Shown here: positions 46,131-57,534 of the stretch, piece by piece
How the letters are laid out: each line of letters begins with the position of its first letter
Numbering within the stretch: position 1 is the first letter of the stretch
Origin: Takakia lepidozioides
Taxonomy: Eukaryota > Streptophyta > Takakiopsida > Takakiales > Takakiaceae
Reading direction: 5' to 3'
Assembly: GCA_030704615.1 (NCBI GenBank)
Contig: CM060733.1
Location: 46,934,001-46,998,000, forward strand
Length of the DNA: 64,000 bases
Translations under genes and position numbers: made by a program
The notes under the pieces: generated by a model
Databases searched by the model: none
Told to the model about the DNA's origin: nothing
Seen by the model: the letters and a program-made list of their open reading frames with translations, nothing else

Positions 46131-48622
46131 GAACTGCACAAATGCAAAGGGGGCCTTCCACTGGAATGGAGGATGGGCGCCCTACAGTTGACAGCACTAA
46201 TTATTCCAACAACAGTGGTCGTGGGCGAGATCGAGAGTTGGGGGAGGATCGAAAGGCAAGTGCAAAGCGAGCAACTGGGTCATCCTCCCCTTTATCGAGA
46301 GCTGATCTGGATTCCTCCCCAACCATGCAGACTTCACCAACAGGGGGTGGTGGCGGCATCCCTGCGTCTCGCAATGTGGGGCCAACATTGAACCTAATGG
46401 CTGCCACAAATGCACCTGTGTCCTCACGTCAAAGTGGTCATCCTACTCCTGTGAGTGCACCACCTCCGGTCCAACAGGCATCTCAGTCTCCAAAGCAGGT
46501 AGTGGCACGCACGAAAGGACTGTCAGGCTCAAATATGGCAACCTCAGCGGCCTCAAATCAGTCATCTTTGTCTGCATTTGCAGACCGTGGTAACCTTCCA
46601 GCAACATCATTGTCTGGCAAAGTTACTGGGTTGTCAATATCAGGGCAGAGTGCTATACCCACCAGCCAAGGTGTTAGGCAAGGTCAGGTGCCTCAGCATT
46701 CACCATTGAAGCTTTCACAAAGGACATCATTGGGACCAATGGCCACCGCTCAGGGAACTGCACCGCAAGCAGTGCTTGCTGCTGCCATGGCTAAGGTCCA
46801 AAATCAGCAAGGACAGCAGCAACAGTCTCGCCTGCAGCAAGGAACTTCTAACACAGGTTCAGCAACCCGCATGTCCTCTTCCAGTGCAGGTTCCCCTTCT
46901 TCAGGTCCCATTCCATTACCACCCCTCCTTCCAGTGACCAAGTCTTCAGGGTCGGGTACACCAAAATCGGGTGCTTCTGCCAAGGGGTCCTTCTCACAAA
47001 AATCGTCAGGGACTAATGCAGGCAAGAGATCCTCCTCACCAGCTGTTCCACAACATGTCTCCTCCATCCTAGGTCCAAGTCCTTTAGCCCCAAACATGTC
47101 CACAAAAGCATCTCAGCAGCAGCCACAGGCCCAGAACCACCAAATGCAGCCACAGCAGCAACAGGCTTCCCAGCAGGTGTCAGTACAGCAGCAGCAGCAC
47201 AAGCAGGCACTGGCCCCACCACAGCACATGCGACAACAGCTCTTTCATCAACAGCAGCAGCAGTTGCAGCTCTTTCAACAACCGCAGCAGCAACAGTTAC
47301 ACTCGCAGTCTCAGCAAGCAGGGCCTGTGCTGCATCCACCATCTTCGCAACAACAGCCGCCCCCTTCCCCTTCACAGCCTCAGCAGCAGCAGCATTCCAC
47401 TCACCAACAGCAGGCACTGCAGCATTTGGATCAGCAGCCATCCTCATCACCATACTCGAGCAGTGTTGGGTGCACCGGTTTGTCAATGGGGCCAACTACT
47501 CTGACACTTGGTACAGGAAATAATGGAAGCGTTTCTGGTCGAAGCACTGTTTCGGACACCATTGGAGGATCCCAAAATGCAAATGCCAGGCCATCTCAAT
47601 CTTCAAAATTGTCAGCAAGTGTAGGCATGCCTATGTCAGGGTCAGGGTCTCAGAGGGTCAACAATACGGGCCCTACCTTTTTACAATCTCCGTATGGTTC
47701 ATCCCCATCTTCTGGTCAACAGCAATCCAGTAGTCCTCGCAACAGCAATGCTGCTTCACCGTACTTGCAGTCTGGAGGAAGATCAAGCGACTTGAAGTCT
47801 ATTCCTGGTTAGTATCCTGAATTACAGGAGTAGGTGCAGTGTTTCCTCGTCTTGGCCATCCCATCTTGGATCTCATGGCTGATGTTGCGACATCACTCTG
47901 TCATCCAGTGGCTGTCAGTCTGTTTGCTGCACATATCAGAGGATTACTATCCATCTTTGTAGGACTACATAAATGTGCCTAGTCTCCCGAAGTTGTGTGT
48001 TCTTGTCAGAAATGTAGAGTAGAGCATTACCTACCTGGCTTCTTAGTGAAGGTCAATTCCTCCTCTGTTATTTTTATCTCTGTGACAATTCTTAGCAGTT
48101 GATGGCTCTGTGAGGTGCATGAGATTTTGATGTGGAGAATTGGAGGGACCTGTTTTGGCAGATGGAAACAGTCAAGAACAGCTGAATGGCATGCGAGGAG
48201 GACAAGGTTCATCGCCTGCAAGAGTACCTCCTTCTCTTGCTTCTTCTCCATCCCAGCAGCCTCACTCGCAACGTCCCCAGGCAATCACCCCACCCTCCAG
48301 TAAACCAAGTGGCGGACAGTTTACTGGAAGCAATTATGGAGACATACCTCCTCGGGGCAGCCTGATGCTATCTGTGTCTTCTGCTGCATCAACCAACAAC
48401 TCATCAAATGGCCAAGCCAATAGCAGTGCAAATGTACACATTGGAGCAGATGGTCGAACTGCATTGTTTGTTGGAACTTCGGCAGCCATGCATCAGGTGG
48501 CATTGAATCCAAATCAATTGCACACACCGTCCTCACTGTCAATGGTGGCTGCTAATGTTACTCCAAGCGGACCATCGGCATTGCTTGCCCAGCAGCCATC
48601 GACAAGTGTTGTGCATCCGTAG
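38728..48622 (+). CDS. TIC: TIME FOR COFFEE (TIC)-like nuclear protein
   Basis: Sixteen exons in consistent phase: 38728-38824, 39542-39840, 39937-39994, 40230-40372, 40479-40520, 40899-41283, 41588-42092, 42248-42311, 42403-42495, 42612-42927, 43105-43255, 43384-43495, 43974-44396, 44605-44976, 45161-47807, 48162-48622. They encode 2055 aa (Arabidopsis TIC is about 1550). Landmarks in TIC order are: N-terminal MERGREGRRGG with an RRPRTSGF-like stretch; VPRKAR (145-150); KPRAPKLPK; an acidic helix like EIAEVLFGL (SEQEVEVAEALFDL, about 221-234); KRKRPR (344-349); KLDINLMAPP; an Arg/Glu-rich helix (about 576-640); SWPGGM; poly-Ala (about 721-735); KRCAQHVYIA (768-777), the best TIC signature; LFGAKPYNLNMP; and long poly-Gln (about 1294-1344). 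In Arabidopsis TIC acts in the nucleus in the circadian clock, jasmonate and metabolic signalling. The start of exon 6 (40899) is the least certain boundary. Confidence 0.86.
43636..43830 (+). repeat. SINE-like element, copy 3, inside an intron of the TIC-like gene
   Basis: 'aggtggcccagtggttacc' (A box-like) and 'gaggtttatattggatgcc' (B box-like, about 43690) begin the unit. The head matches 32870-32890 and the unit lies in the intron 43496-43973. The 3' body differs from the other two copies, so it may be another subfamily. Confidence 0.45.
45970..46132 (+). repeat. CAG/CAA trinucleotide run encoding poly-glutamine
   Basis: Mixed CAG, CAA and CAT codons encode a Gln/His tract of about 50 residues in exon 15 of the TIC-like gene. 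The last 24 bp or so are pure CAGs. Such tracts vary in length between individuals. Confidence 0.9.
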
Positions 48623-51178
48623 CCCGGCTTCATTAGGAAAGATGGGCTGCTAGCAGGTGTTGGATGATTCTTTCATTCATTTTCGGGAAGCATAAATGTG
48701 CTCTCCCAGTACAGAAGAGGGGTTCTGTACAACCTGCCTTTACTTCCCAAACTAAATATTTAAGGCCTTTGCGGTGCATCGAGTGTTCCACATTCTATGG
48801 TACTACTCCTGCGAGAATTGGATAGTTGCATTGAGACCTGGCGCTTCTTCCACATGTTTTCAGAGCAACCAAGAAAAATGTATTCTGAAATGGACCGAGT
48901 ACCCTTTGGTGCACATCACATCCATACCAAGGGTTGGATGTAAGTTGTCTCTAACTTTCTCTTGTTCAGTTGTACACCTACATAAGTTAATACTGAATGT
49001 GAAGTATCCATGTATATCACCATTTTAGGAGCCGGTGTTCAACCTGTGATATAACCAGACACCATTTATGGTAAAGATGAAGACTTGCGCCGCACTGGTC
49101 ATTGGCTCTTGCAGCATTCAAGTATAGTTGGTTTATGGTGATTAGTGTATTCCTTCAGAAGGTACCCTTAGTTGCAGGTTCTTCGATGTGTTTTTCAGTC
49201 TGATGTGGGGATTATGTGGAGTGAGTATTTCTTCAGATGGGTTATACTGGAGGCATTTTGTATGGCTGCAGGTCTTAAAGGGCAGTCCCAGTTGGAGGGT
49301 GTGCCAGAAACTGTCGTGGACCCACCACTTGCATCTTTGCAGCCACTAGAGGGCAAGTTACATGAATCACATTGGATGAAATTTTTCAAAGTACGTAATT
49401 GTAGAGTAGAGTGTCTGTAGCAGATCAACAAGAGGCTTATCTTGAACAAGCAAAGATGTGAAACAGGCACACAATCGTTCTGTAAGATCTGGAACACCGG
49501 GGGCCACTTTAAAGTAAAGATGCTTTAACCTGTAAGTGCAGGCCTTCTCCAACATTGTCTTGTGGCAGTGCATGTCAAGTTTCCTTATTACAGTTGGCCT
49601 GTTAGTGTTATATTTGTTAAACTAGCATGAATGTCAAGAAATGAAGTTTGCACTAGAAAATGTGAAGTGTTAAATGTTACCACACTTCTACTCCCCTTAC
49701 CGCTTGACAGATGTGAAATGCACCAGCTAAGCCTCACTTAACATCGACTTGACACCAAAAAATATGGGTGTTGGGCGTCTTAAGAGGCAAAGAAGATGTA
49801 TAAGCACATGTACTATGACATGTACATGAAGGTGAAGGGAAATGTATTTAGAACAATGTCAAAGGCAACAAAGGCATGTCGCAAAAAGACTCTTTCAGGT
49901 TAGTTTGAGACCAGGAGTGAAAGAAGGATGGAAGAGCTCTGAGTCTACCTATTGGTAGCTTATGAGTAGTTGAATGAGCGCCCAAGGTCCTCCGGGAAGC
50001 ACATCTGAACCACTAAGAACTTGCAGCCCAAAGTCACCCAAAGTTACCCGGTACTGGTGGATAAATTATAACGGTTGTGTTCTGAGCCCCTTTTCATTTA
50101 AAGGTGAACTTCTAGGGTTGTACTAAATATACTGTTAATAAACAGTGAGGACCAATGTCTTTCCTGTCATGAGCATATGATGTACTCAGTCGTTGCTACA
50201 AGGAGATAGGTGACCACACTATTGCAACCACACCCAGTGTGTGGATAGAATATTCATTCTAAGATAGCCTCCAAATGGATGACCCCATGATAGCTGTAAT
50301 TTGTCATGGAAGGAACATTCCAGATTTTGTGGAGCATGCACTGAGAGGATTTTTGCGGTTTGAAGTTCCTCTTGAGGTTCTTCATACATGCCCACATGAT
50401 CTGCAGAAAAGGTTCTATCGAACCTGTATTGGTCAAGGTACTGCTGCAGGGTCAAGCCATAGATGGTGCTGCGAGACAACCAAAAGCGGAAGGTGACATT
50501 CGAGGTACCTCACTATTAAGTGGAAGGTGACATTCGAGGTACCTCACTATTAAGTCTAGCTGTTGTGGAAACTTTATTTATGAATTAATTTGTCAATGAT
50601 TAGACCTACATTAGTCGTTTAGACATAAATTGTCTCATCGCAGTGACTTCCTTTTCATTATTCATGCCCACAGAAAAAGAATTGTTTGTTGGTTTTGGGT
50701 CTGAGGTAAGCAACAATCCCAAACATGTCTGGTTCAAGCCCTCATGGATAAGGGACATTGCATCAGTTATTGGAGGATTTGTTCCACAAATTTTTCAGAG
50801 TTCAACATTTCAGGTGTAGGCAAAAACTGCATTGGGTGCATGTGCAGGACGCAGGCAGCAGCACCTGCTCTACAAGAGTGTGGGTAGTGTGAGGTGGACC
50901 AAGTGCAGCAGATTGCGCATTCTATACTGGTCACTCTTGGCACAGCCTGTGTGGAGAAGACAGCTGGAGACGCTTTTAGCCATCTTATGCAGGATAGTGT
51001 CCAAATTCAACACCTGAGTATCTATCAAAGCAGAGATTGCAAGTGGAAGAAGAGAATGCAAATATAATGTTTAACGGCACGGGCACAAGTGAATCATCCT
51101 TGAGAATAGGTACCACATTTTCAAGGCATCAGCTTCTTAAGAAATGCAGATCTCCACAACCAGACCGAGTCGTGATTT
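48623..51178. other. 3' flank of the TIC-like gene and intergenic sequence
   Basis: The first several hundred bases are probably TIC-like 3' UTR. A weak minus-strand frame at 50219-50479 (TIYGLTLQQYLDQYRFDRTF and onward) looks like a retroelement-associated repeat protein but is isolated. A 34-bp perfect tandem unit ('ggaaggtgacattcgagg' to 'ttaagt') occupies 50488-50555. No other gene is supported. Confidence 0.4.
50488..50555. repeat. Perfect 34-bp tandem duplication
   Basis: The unit beginning 'ggaaggtgacattcgagg' is repeated without change directly next to itself, so the duplication is recent. Confidence 0.75.
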
Positions 51179-53070
51179 TCAGTAAATGCGCACAGGCTTT
51201 CCCATGGTGGTCTTCAAGTACAGAACCCTCACCTGCACAGCATAGACAGAATTGATTAAGCAGAAAACAGCCTGGTAAAACTGTCATTTTTCAACCAGAC
51301 AAGCAAACAACAACAAGCACGTTTCTCCACCTCTGCAGAACCCCACAAATGACAGATCAAGTCTTGCCAAATAGAATAAATTCCATACAATCATAAAACC
51401 AATGCAGACACAGTGCAACTTACATTCTGCCAGTTTTTCTTGAGGAGTGACACAAGGAAGTTCACGCTCAGCTGTGCGTTTTGAAATATCTGCTTCTCCT
51501 CCATCTCACAGTTGCCGATGGGCACACCCATGCAGAGAACTTTCTTGAGCTGGAATTTGACCATGGCCTTGGTCTCCATCATCTTTGCCTCGAGTGACTC
51601 CTGGTGGGACACAAGAGCAGGAAACTTTCCAGCCTTGTTCAACCCTGGCCCCAACAGCCGGGGAATCTGCTTGATAACAGACTCTGATGCCAAAAACGCA
51701 TGGAACTTCTTAGCCATTTTCTTGACAAGCTTCTTGTTCTTGTTGAACTTTTTGAGGCTTTCAACATCCATGCACTCCATGCCAATTTTATTTGCCTGTC
51801 ATAAATACAAGCTCCAGAGTCAAGTCACCTCTAAAATCTAGGCAGCATGACGTAACTTCTAGAACAAAATGAAGCTCAACTAGCAGCTAATTTCTGATGT
51901 TTGGTTTACTCACTACAACTTAATCTTCAAACTCACCCCATGTGAAAAGAAAAATTCGAATATAAAATATTAACCTCGAACAGTACAGATAAGAGTGAAA
52001 CTTACCTCTTCGATATGTTGGGCGTCTCCAAGCATGCACACCTTCATCTTGGGTCGTGGAATATGGGGCAGCTTCACAGAACCACTGAAACGCTTGTCCT
52101 TCTGGGGATCATAATTCTTCAGGCCAATCTGGAGCTCAATAGTCTCTGTAAACTTCCGGTTCTTCTCCTTAGACTCTGTGAGGACCTGGTTAATCGCCTC
52201 CCTCAGCACATCACTCTGTAGCTTACTGCAAGTCCACAACGACTCACGATATAAGTTAGCAAAACTTCACAGAAGGCAAATATGTTAGATGACCCTCGAT
52301 GAAAACCATGACCCTGATATCGTGCGCAACATGTACTGGAAAATCTAATTATTTTCAATCAGATCAGAAACAACACATAGCTCATGTACAACGCATTAGT
52401 TGATGAAATTAAATTGGTCTGTGCTCTCATGAACAACCTACTGTTCATACATGAGTCAATCATGGAAACCACTTACAGAAATCGACGCATTAAGTGTACA
52501 ACCCAGCCCAAAGAACTTTCCCTACACAGAAGGGCTTATGACGACTCCTTGGAACAGGAAAACGACACATAGGGACACAACCCTAAGCCCATCCGAAGAC
52601 CTACCTCTGCATGGGGTGCAGGGCGGCGTTGTTCGATTTCTCCGAGCACAAAAAACAACAGAGACCAAAGCTTATCCCCCTTCTACGAAGAAAGACTTGC
52701 TCCCCTAGGAGGCCTAGGTACCCATTTGAGGAGAGTTTTCATCACTCTCCGCCCGTGGCTGGGTGAACCACGTAGCGAGGGATCCAGTGCAATAAAGAAT
52801 CCAAGCCCTCAGACTCATCTTACATCTGTCAACCAAATCAAATCTTTGCACATCACTGTGACACAGCAAGACAGCAGATAAGCGGATTTCAGAAAGCCCT
52901 ACCACTCTGAAGGACTCATGCCTCTCAGAAAAGAAGGATGGGACCTTACATGACAATGGTGCAAGACTTCTGGAAGTCAGAAACCCACACTCGTCAAACC
53001 CATTGGAACAACAACCCCACCGCACAACAGGACAAGAACGAGAAGCAACAGACAGAGACACAAACCTCAT
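51179..53070 (-). CDS. RPL10A: 60S ribosomal protein uL1 (L10a)
   Basis: Four exons: 53070-53066 (only ATGAG), 52225-52006, 51795-51424, 51232-51179. Phases fit and give 216 aa, the usual plant length. The protein reads [90 protein letters not shown] and [15 protein letters not shown], and ends with [14 protein letters not shown]. All uL1 landmarks are in order. The protein forms the L1 stalk of the cytosolic large subunit, which moves deacylated tRNA out through the E site. The first coding exon holds only five bases, followed by an 840-bp intron, so control elements may lie in that intron. Further upstream, 'aaccctag' near 53178 resembles the telo box common in plant ribosomal protein promoters. 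Nothing suggests damage. Confidence 0.96.
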
Positions 53071-53439
53071 TGCTGCTGCCGAGCTGCTGGCGATCTGGAG
53101 ACGCTCGGGAGACAGTCGACGCAGAAAAGAAGACCGCTTGGCCGCACCACGCAGGCTTTAGGGCTTCAACCTTCCCAACCCTAGCCAGCCTCGGCCCTCA
53201 CCTCACCCCACACCGCGTCCTTTACCGTTTTTGGGAAACCGTTGGATCTGGAAATCGTCCAAAACGTTTAATGTCTCAGATCCTGCGGTTGAAGTTATTT
53301 AGAAAACAAAATATCAGTATGAGAAAAAAGAAAAAGAAAGAGTAAAATCATACACGTGTAGTGACACTCTTTTTTGTAATTTGTGAACCCTTGTAATTTT
53401 AACAACCAGCTCCGCTGGCAAATTGTGTCTTATGTGAAA

Positions 53440-53495
53440 TCTTTTAAAAAAAAAAAAAAAAGTGCGTGAAATCCTACAAAAAAAAAGAGTAATCG
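53440..53495. repeat. Poly-A/poly-T tracts between the uL1 gene and the Helentron-like relic
   Basis: A run of 16 A (about 53445-53460) and a second A run (about 53478-53486) border the 3' side of the minus-strand relic that follows. They may mark an insertion boundary. Confidence 0.4.
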
Positions 53496-53517
53496 TCATT
53501 GTTAAGATTGATCGTGT

Positions 53518-54620
53518 CTAGGTAAATAAAGATGTTAACGGTTCATTGATATATATTGGAAGTGTGTTTGGTAGTTTGAATGCAATATAAATTGGTTTGT
53601 GGAAATCTGGCCAATATGCTTCTGTCACACCAGATTCACATTCATTTCCAGGGACATTTGCCCATATGTGGTCTAGTTGAGATCCGACTTTTGTGGTGCT
53701 TCCACTAAAATGCGACTTTAATTTGAATTTATCCATGAAATCCAACAGTTGTTGTTTGTTTTTTTGCATGGTTATTGTCTTCTAAAATGTCAACATTAAA
53801 ATCCCCCAAAATGATAATTGGACAATATTTGAGCGAATTTTGTATTAGAGCTTCAAGTTTGTTTAGGAACGTAGAAAATGTGCATGAATAAGCTCTATAA
53901 ACACATACTTGCTTTTCGTGTATATTGAATGTGGCTGTTATGAATTCTGAGCCATTACTTGTTGTTGTATTGAAAAAGTTTAAGTTCATATGTATGTCAT
54001 ACATCATCATTAACCCATGATTGTTAAGGATTGAAACATATGAATACTTGGATGAATCTATGAATTTGTGCACATCGGTTGAGGAGTGGTGTATTCTTGT
54101 TTCCATAAGACATAAGATATGAGACATTTTGGAGGTTATGATCATGGTTAATGTCTTCATAATGTTGCCGTAAAGAAGTTGTATTTAAGGCTTGTATAAT
54201 TATATGAGAATGATGCAAAGTTTTTAATTGAGGAATATATGGTTTCCAAGTTGCAGTTGTTTTTCATCTTTTCATTTCTGTATGTACCCTTGGATCCACA
54301 TATAAGTTTTTGTGTTGGAGAGGAGCCAACAAAAATAGTTTTTCTTTTGTTCAAATGCGAGACAAAGCTATATATGTTAGACCATGTTTTTTGACATTGG
54401 TAGGATCAAAGACTAGTTCATCCAGTGACAATCCTTGCGAGCGAGGATTGTTCTTGCTGCTGCAAGTTGAATTGGAAATTGTATTCTTGTTATGGTATGT
54501 GATTGCGTTTTACCGACTCTTATATCTTTGATAACAGGTTCAATTGGTGTCCATTGAGATTCAATGTCGTTAGTGAACAAATAATTAAATTTTTCTCTTG
54601 ATAGTATTTCAATCTTAGAG
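53518..54620 (-). pseudogene. Helentron-like relic: PIF1 helicase C-terminus plus endonuclease
   Basis: Reading leftwards, about 54620-54270 encodes the end of a PIF1-family helicase. It has FPIQLAAARTI, then RSQGLSLDELVFDP, HGLTYIALSRI (the conserved helicase motifs V and VI region) and LFLLAPLQHKNLYVDP. One frameshift lies before RSQG and an in-frame stop follows ALSRI. Next, 54220-53518 encodes an exonuclease/endonuclease/phosphatase domain: LCLMETRI, IIILGDFNVDIL, QLDHIWANVPG, then DFHKPIYIAF, ending at a stop at 53518. Another shift falls in an A run at 53762-53768. A PIF1-type helicase followed by an EEP nuclease at the C-terminus is the order in Helentrons (a Helitron branch). The Rep domain and ends are absent. 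It is AT-rich compared with its neighbours, which suggests a later insertion. Confidence 0.7.
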
Positions 54621-54639
54621 TTTTGAAACTCACAGTTCT

Positions 54640-55301
54640 TGGAAAGCCAAAACTGCTAAATCACCCAACATCAATGATGCAATTTATCTGCAACCTGCAG
54701 TCATTAGCCAACCTGAACTGCAAAAGCAAAACTCTTTCATGTCTGAGAAACCTGACAGATATACCAAACAAGAAATTGAGCCCTAACAGTCCACATGTTG
54801 CTTAGCATTGGAGTGGGGTGGCTCAAACCACAAATAACCCGCATCAATCCCATCTGGTAAATTTGACCCAGCCAGCCATGCAGCTGGTTTTGTTTCTCCT
54901 GAGCAGCAGGAGAGGATTTGCTGGAAGACCCCATTGCACGAAAGGTTAGAAGGTGGGTGACAGCAGCAGTGCTTACACAAGACAAACCAGTATCGACAAA
55001 AGTCCAGTGGATGTGTAAGTGGGCTGCCAACTATCTGCTATGAAAGGGTCAGATGTAGTTGAAGAAAACCAATTGGTGACTTCCATGCCTCATGAAGGCC
55101 AAACAAATCCAAGCACATGTCCAAAACATGCTTAACCTGGGTAAACTCCAGATCAAAAAAAGATTTGAAAAAGAGAATGTGACTCAACAGAACTGTAAAT
55201 CTGGCCTCTAGCTTATATATGGATTGCTGACCTGCAATACCATGCTTATAGTACAATCTACCAACACTAATGCACACTGAGTTACTTTCCGAAAAGAGAC
55301 T
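54640..55301. other. Unassigned stretch with one weak minus-strand exon-like frame
   Basis: A minus-strand frame at 54737-54930 (MGSSSKSSPAAQEKQ, GWLGQIYQMGLMRVICGL) has a sensible composition and may be a real exon or a small protein, but I do not recognise it and find no partner exons. Confidence 0.3.
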
Positions 55302-55784
55302 TCAATCACCATAGCCCTGCACGATCGTCAGTGCTTTGGTCACTTTCAGAGCCAACACCTTCCACACATGAACTGTTTTGTGCAGCAAGCTCACATCATA
55401 ACCTTGCCACTTGGCAATTTCTAGCAGCTTCTCATACATCTCCTTCTCATACATCTCCTGTTGCACAAAAACACAACATATCATCAAGATCAGCTACCAA
55501 GCAGACAGAAAGGGAGAAATATCTTCCGCTGGAGGCCCAAAGGGAAGGGTTATCTGTAGAACATGTTCTAAAGAGGGAGAGAAGAGAGAGAATACTCATA
55601 CCGTTCTTTGCGAATATTGGCTTGCCTTAGCCTTACGGCCATAGAACCCGCATAGACACGTAGCAAGAGAGAGAGACTGTACTCATACCATTCTTTGCAG
55701 ACGTTGGCCTGCCTTAGCCATACGACCATAGACCCCACTGGAAACTAACCCTCCCGGAGCCTTTTGTGGGGTTTGCAACCCACC

Positions 55785-55818
55785 AGGGTTGAGAGAGAGA
55801 GAGAGAGAGTGTGTGTAC
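55785..55818. repeat. (GA)n(GT)n microsatellite
   Basis: A run of GA dinucleotides passes directly into GT dinucleotides ('gagagagagagtgtgtgt'). Confidence 0.85.
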
Positions 55819-56160
55819 ACTCATAAGACGTTGTTTGCCATAGCCTTTTAGGCATTGACCCTGCGCTCAGTTTTAGCCAAACAAAAGGGAACAGACACTA
55901 CGAGGGTCTCACTCCGGTAGTGGGACTTACCTTGGTATAAACTGGCCTGAGTTTAAGAGAGAGATTACTACCCCAAGCAGATCTTACCTGATTGTTTATC
56001 ACAAAATATCTCGGGGAATCTTGCAACCAAGGCCTCATACTTGGATAAAAAATACGCTTGCTCGGAGCAAGCTTCGGAGATTCCAGGTTGGTTGGCCAAC
56101 ACATAAAGGCACCGTTTCACAGCCGCATCCAAGTTCTTGAAAGATGTGTAATGAGCCGGT

Positions 56161-56272
56161 ATGTTGCAAGAATCAATGCATGAGTTCGCCTTGTTGGAAA
56201 ATTGAGGAACAGTCATACTATGTTGCAAGAATCAATGCATGAGTTCGCCTTGTTGGAAAATTGAGGAACAGT
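56161..56272. repeat. 59-bp tandem duplication
   Basis: 'atgttgcaagaatcaatgc' through 'gaggaacagt' at 56161-56213 recurs without change at 56220-56272. The period of 59 is not a multiple of three. Confidence 0.85.
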
Positions 56273-57081
56273 AGTACTGCCATTCGGATCCAAAAGATCT
56301 TTGATCTCCTTCACTCGAGCATTCTTCTTGTGGTTGTTCCCTAATGTGTATACCTCACTTTCACTTTCGTTGGTTTCGGAGGCAACCCGGAAATCTTGTA
56401 TCAAGAATTTCATAAGCTCCGCGCATACCATCTCAACAAACGGCCGAAGAAAAATGTCCAACAATTTGGACGTGACCTCTGCATCCTTTTGTAGAGCTTC
56501 AATCTGCTTCTTGGTCTCTTTCTTGTGATTTTGGAACTCACGCAAGAAATTTCTGACATGGGTCCTCGTGCACGAGGCGTTTCTTTCTCGGACTCCCACT
56601 CCCCCAATCTTTAACTACCATGGACCAACTAGACGACATCTTAAGCAGCACACAAAGAGACGAGAGATTCTCAGCACACGCAGTGAAAGACCCGGCGGAG
56701 ACCCTAAAGCACGCGAGAGACGCTGCCTAGGAGCTGGCGAGCGTGGCGCGGGTACCTTAAGGTACGTATTGTGATTGTAACAGGAGGGTCATAGAAATTG
56801 ATAACAGTGGGGTTTCGTTTGAGAGCTTACCAAAGATCCGGAAGTCACCATCTTCGAGAGCCGGAACCCTTCCAAACGGCTGCCACCCCATCCCACGTAC
56901 ATTGTTAATCCTCAAATGTAGGTCAGATTGGAAACAAAGTATGCACGATGATTCAATCGACCCTCAGTTCATCATGTCATACAGTAATTACTTTTCTCAG
57001 AAACAAAACCCTCATTTCCCTCACCGCTGGGTGTCAGGTCCTTGACCACAAAGCTCAGTAGTTTGGTTTGGCAGATAATAT

Positions 57082-57240
57082 ATGTATCTCTTGACTGAAA
57101 TGTCACTTGTGATTGAATATCACAGTGAGGAAGGGTTCAAGCCAGATGGTATCACCTTTATTTGTCTATTCTCTGCATGTAGCCATGCAGGCCTTGTGGA
57201 CGAAGGCCGTCACACATGTTTGGGAGTTAAGTTAGTCAGA
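57082..57240 (+). pseudogene. PPR gene fragment
   Basis: The plus-strand frame contains EEGFKPDGITFICLFSACSH then AGLVDEGR, the hallmark of the last repeats of PLS-class PPR proteins (usually EGVKPDxITFxxxLSACSHAGLVDEG). Nothing before or after continues the protein, so it is a short duplicated relic. Confidence 0.6.
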
Positions 57241-57534
57241 TTGAGGGGACATGGTGGAGTGGTCAACTTTTGTGGAGTTTCTTTTTCACTTTGGTGCAGG
57301 GCGGTCATGTCATTGATGGCCTTAAATATGCCGAGCCTGAGGTATCTTGTATCTTCCACCAATTTTACAGTGACAAAACTAACATCTTTACATGTGAAAA
57401 ACTCTGATCATTTATTGCAATTGCAATTTTACCATGCACCACCCACAAATCAGGCAGTGTTTCAAATTCGCTACTGCACTTCTCAGATAACTGCGAGCCT
57501 ACATTCTACAGCTAAAGACAGCTCCACATGGCTG

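Larger units (their letters stand above)
55302..56600 (-). pseudogene. Broken gene of unknown family (coiled-coil-like), frame shifted by a tandem duplication
   Basis: Minus-strand pieces look like exons of one gene. About 56590-56220 encodes a charged helical region (HKKETKKQIEALQKDAEV, LLDIFLRPFVEMVCAELM). About 56190-55990 reads AHYTSFKNLDAAVKRCL and KYEALVARFPEIF and ends at a TCAG|GTAAGA donor. A last exon at 55302-55458 starts after CAACAG (EMYEKEMYEKLLEIAKWQGY) and stops at 55302. A 59-bp tandem duplication between the first two pieces shifts the reading frame, and exons joining the second and third pieces in phase were not found. I do not recognise the family. It may be a pseudogene or an incompletely modelled gene. 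Confidence 0.4.

Noticed and set aside
45795-46147. Minus-strand frames of poly-Val/Ala/Leu
   Set aside because: They are the antisense reading of the CAG/CAA tract of the TIC-like gene; they look like membrane segments only because of the repeat.
50219-50479. Minus-strand 86-aa frame (TIYGLTLQQYLDQYRF...)
   Set aside because: It felt similar to repeat-associated plant proteins, but it is isolated and I cannot name the family, so it is only mentioned in the intergenic entry.
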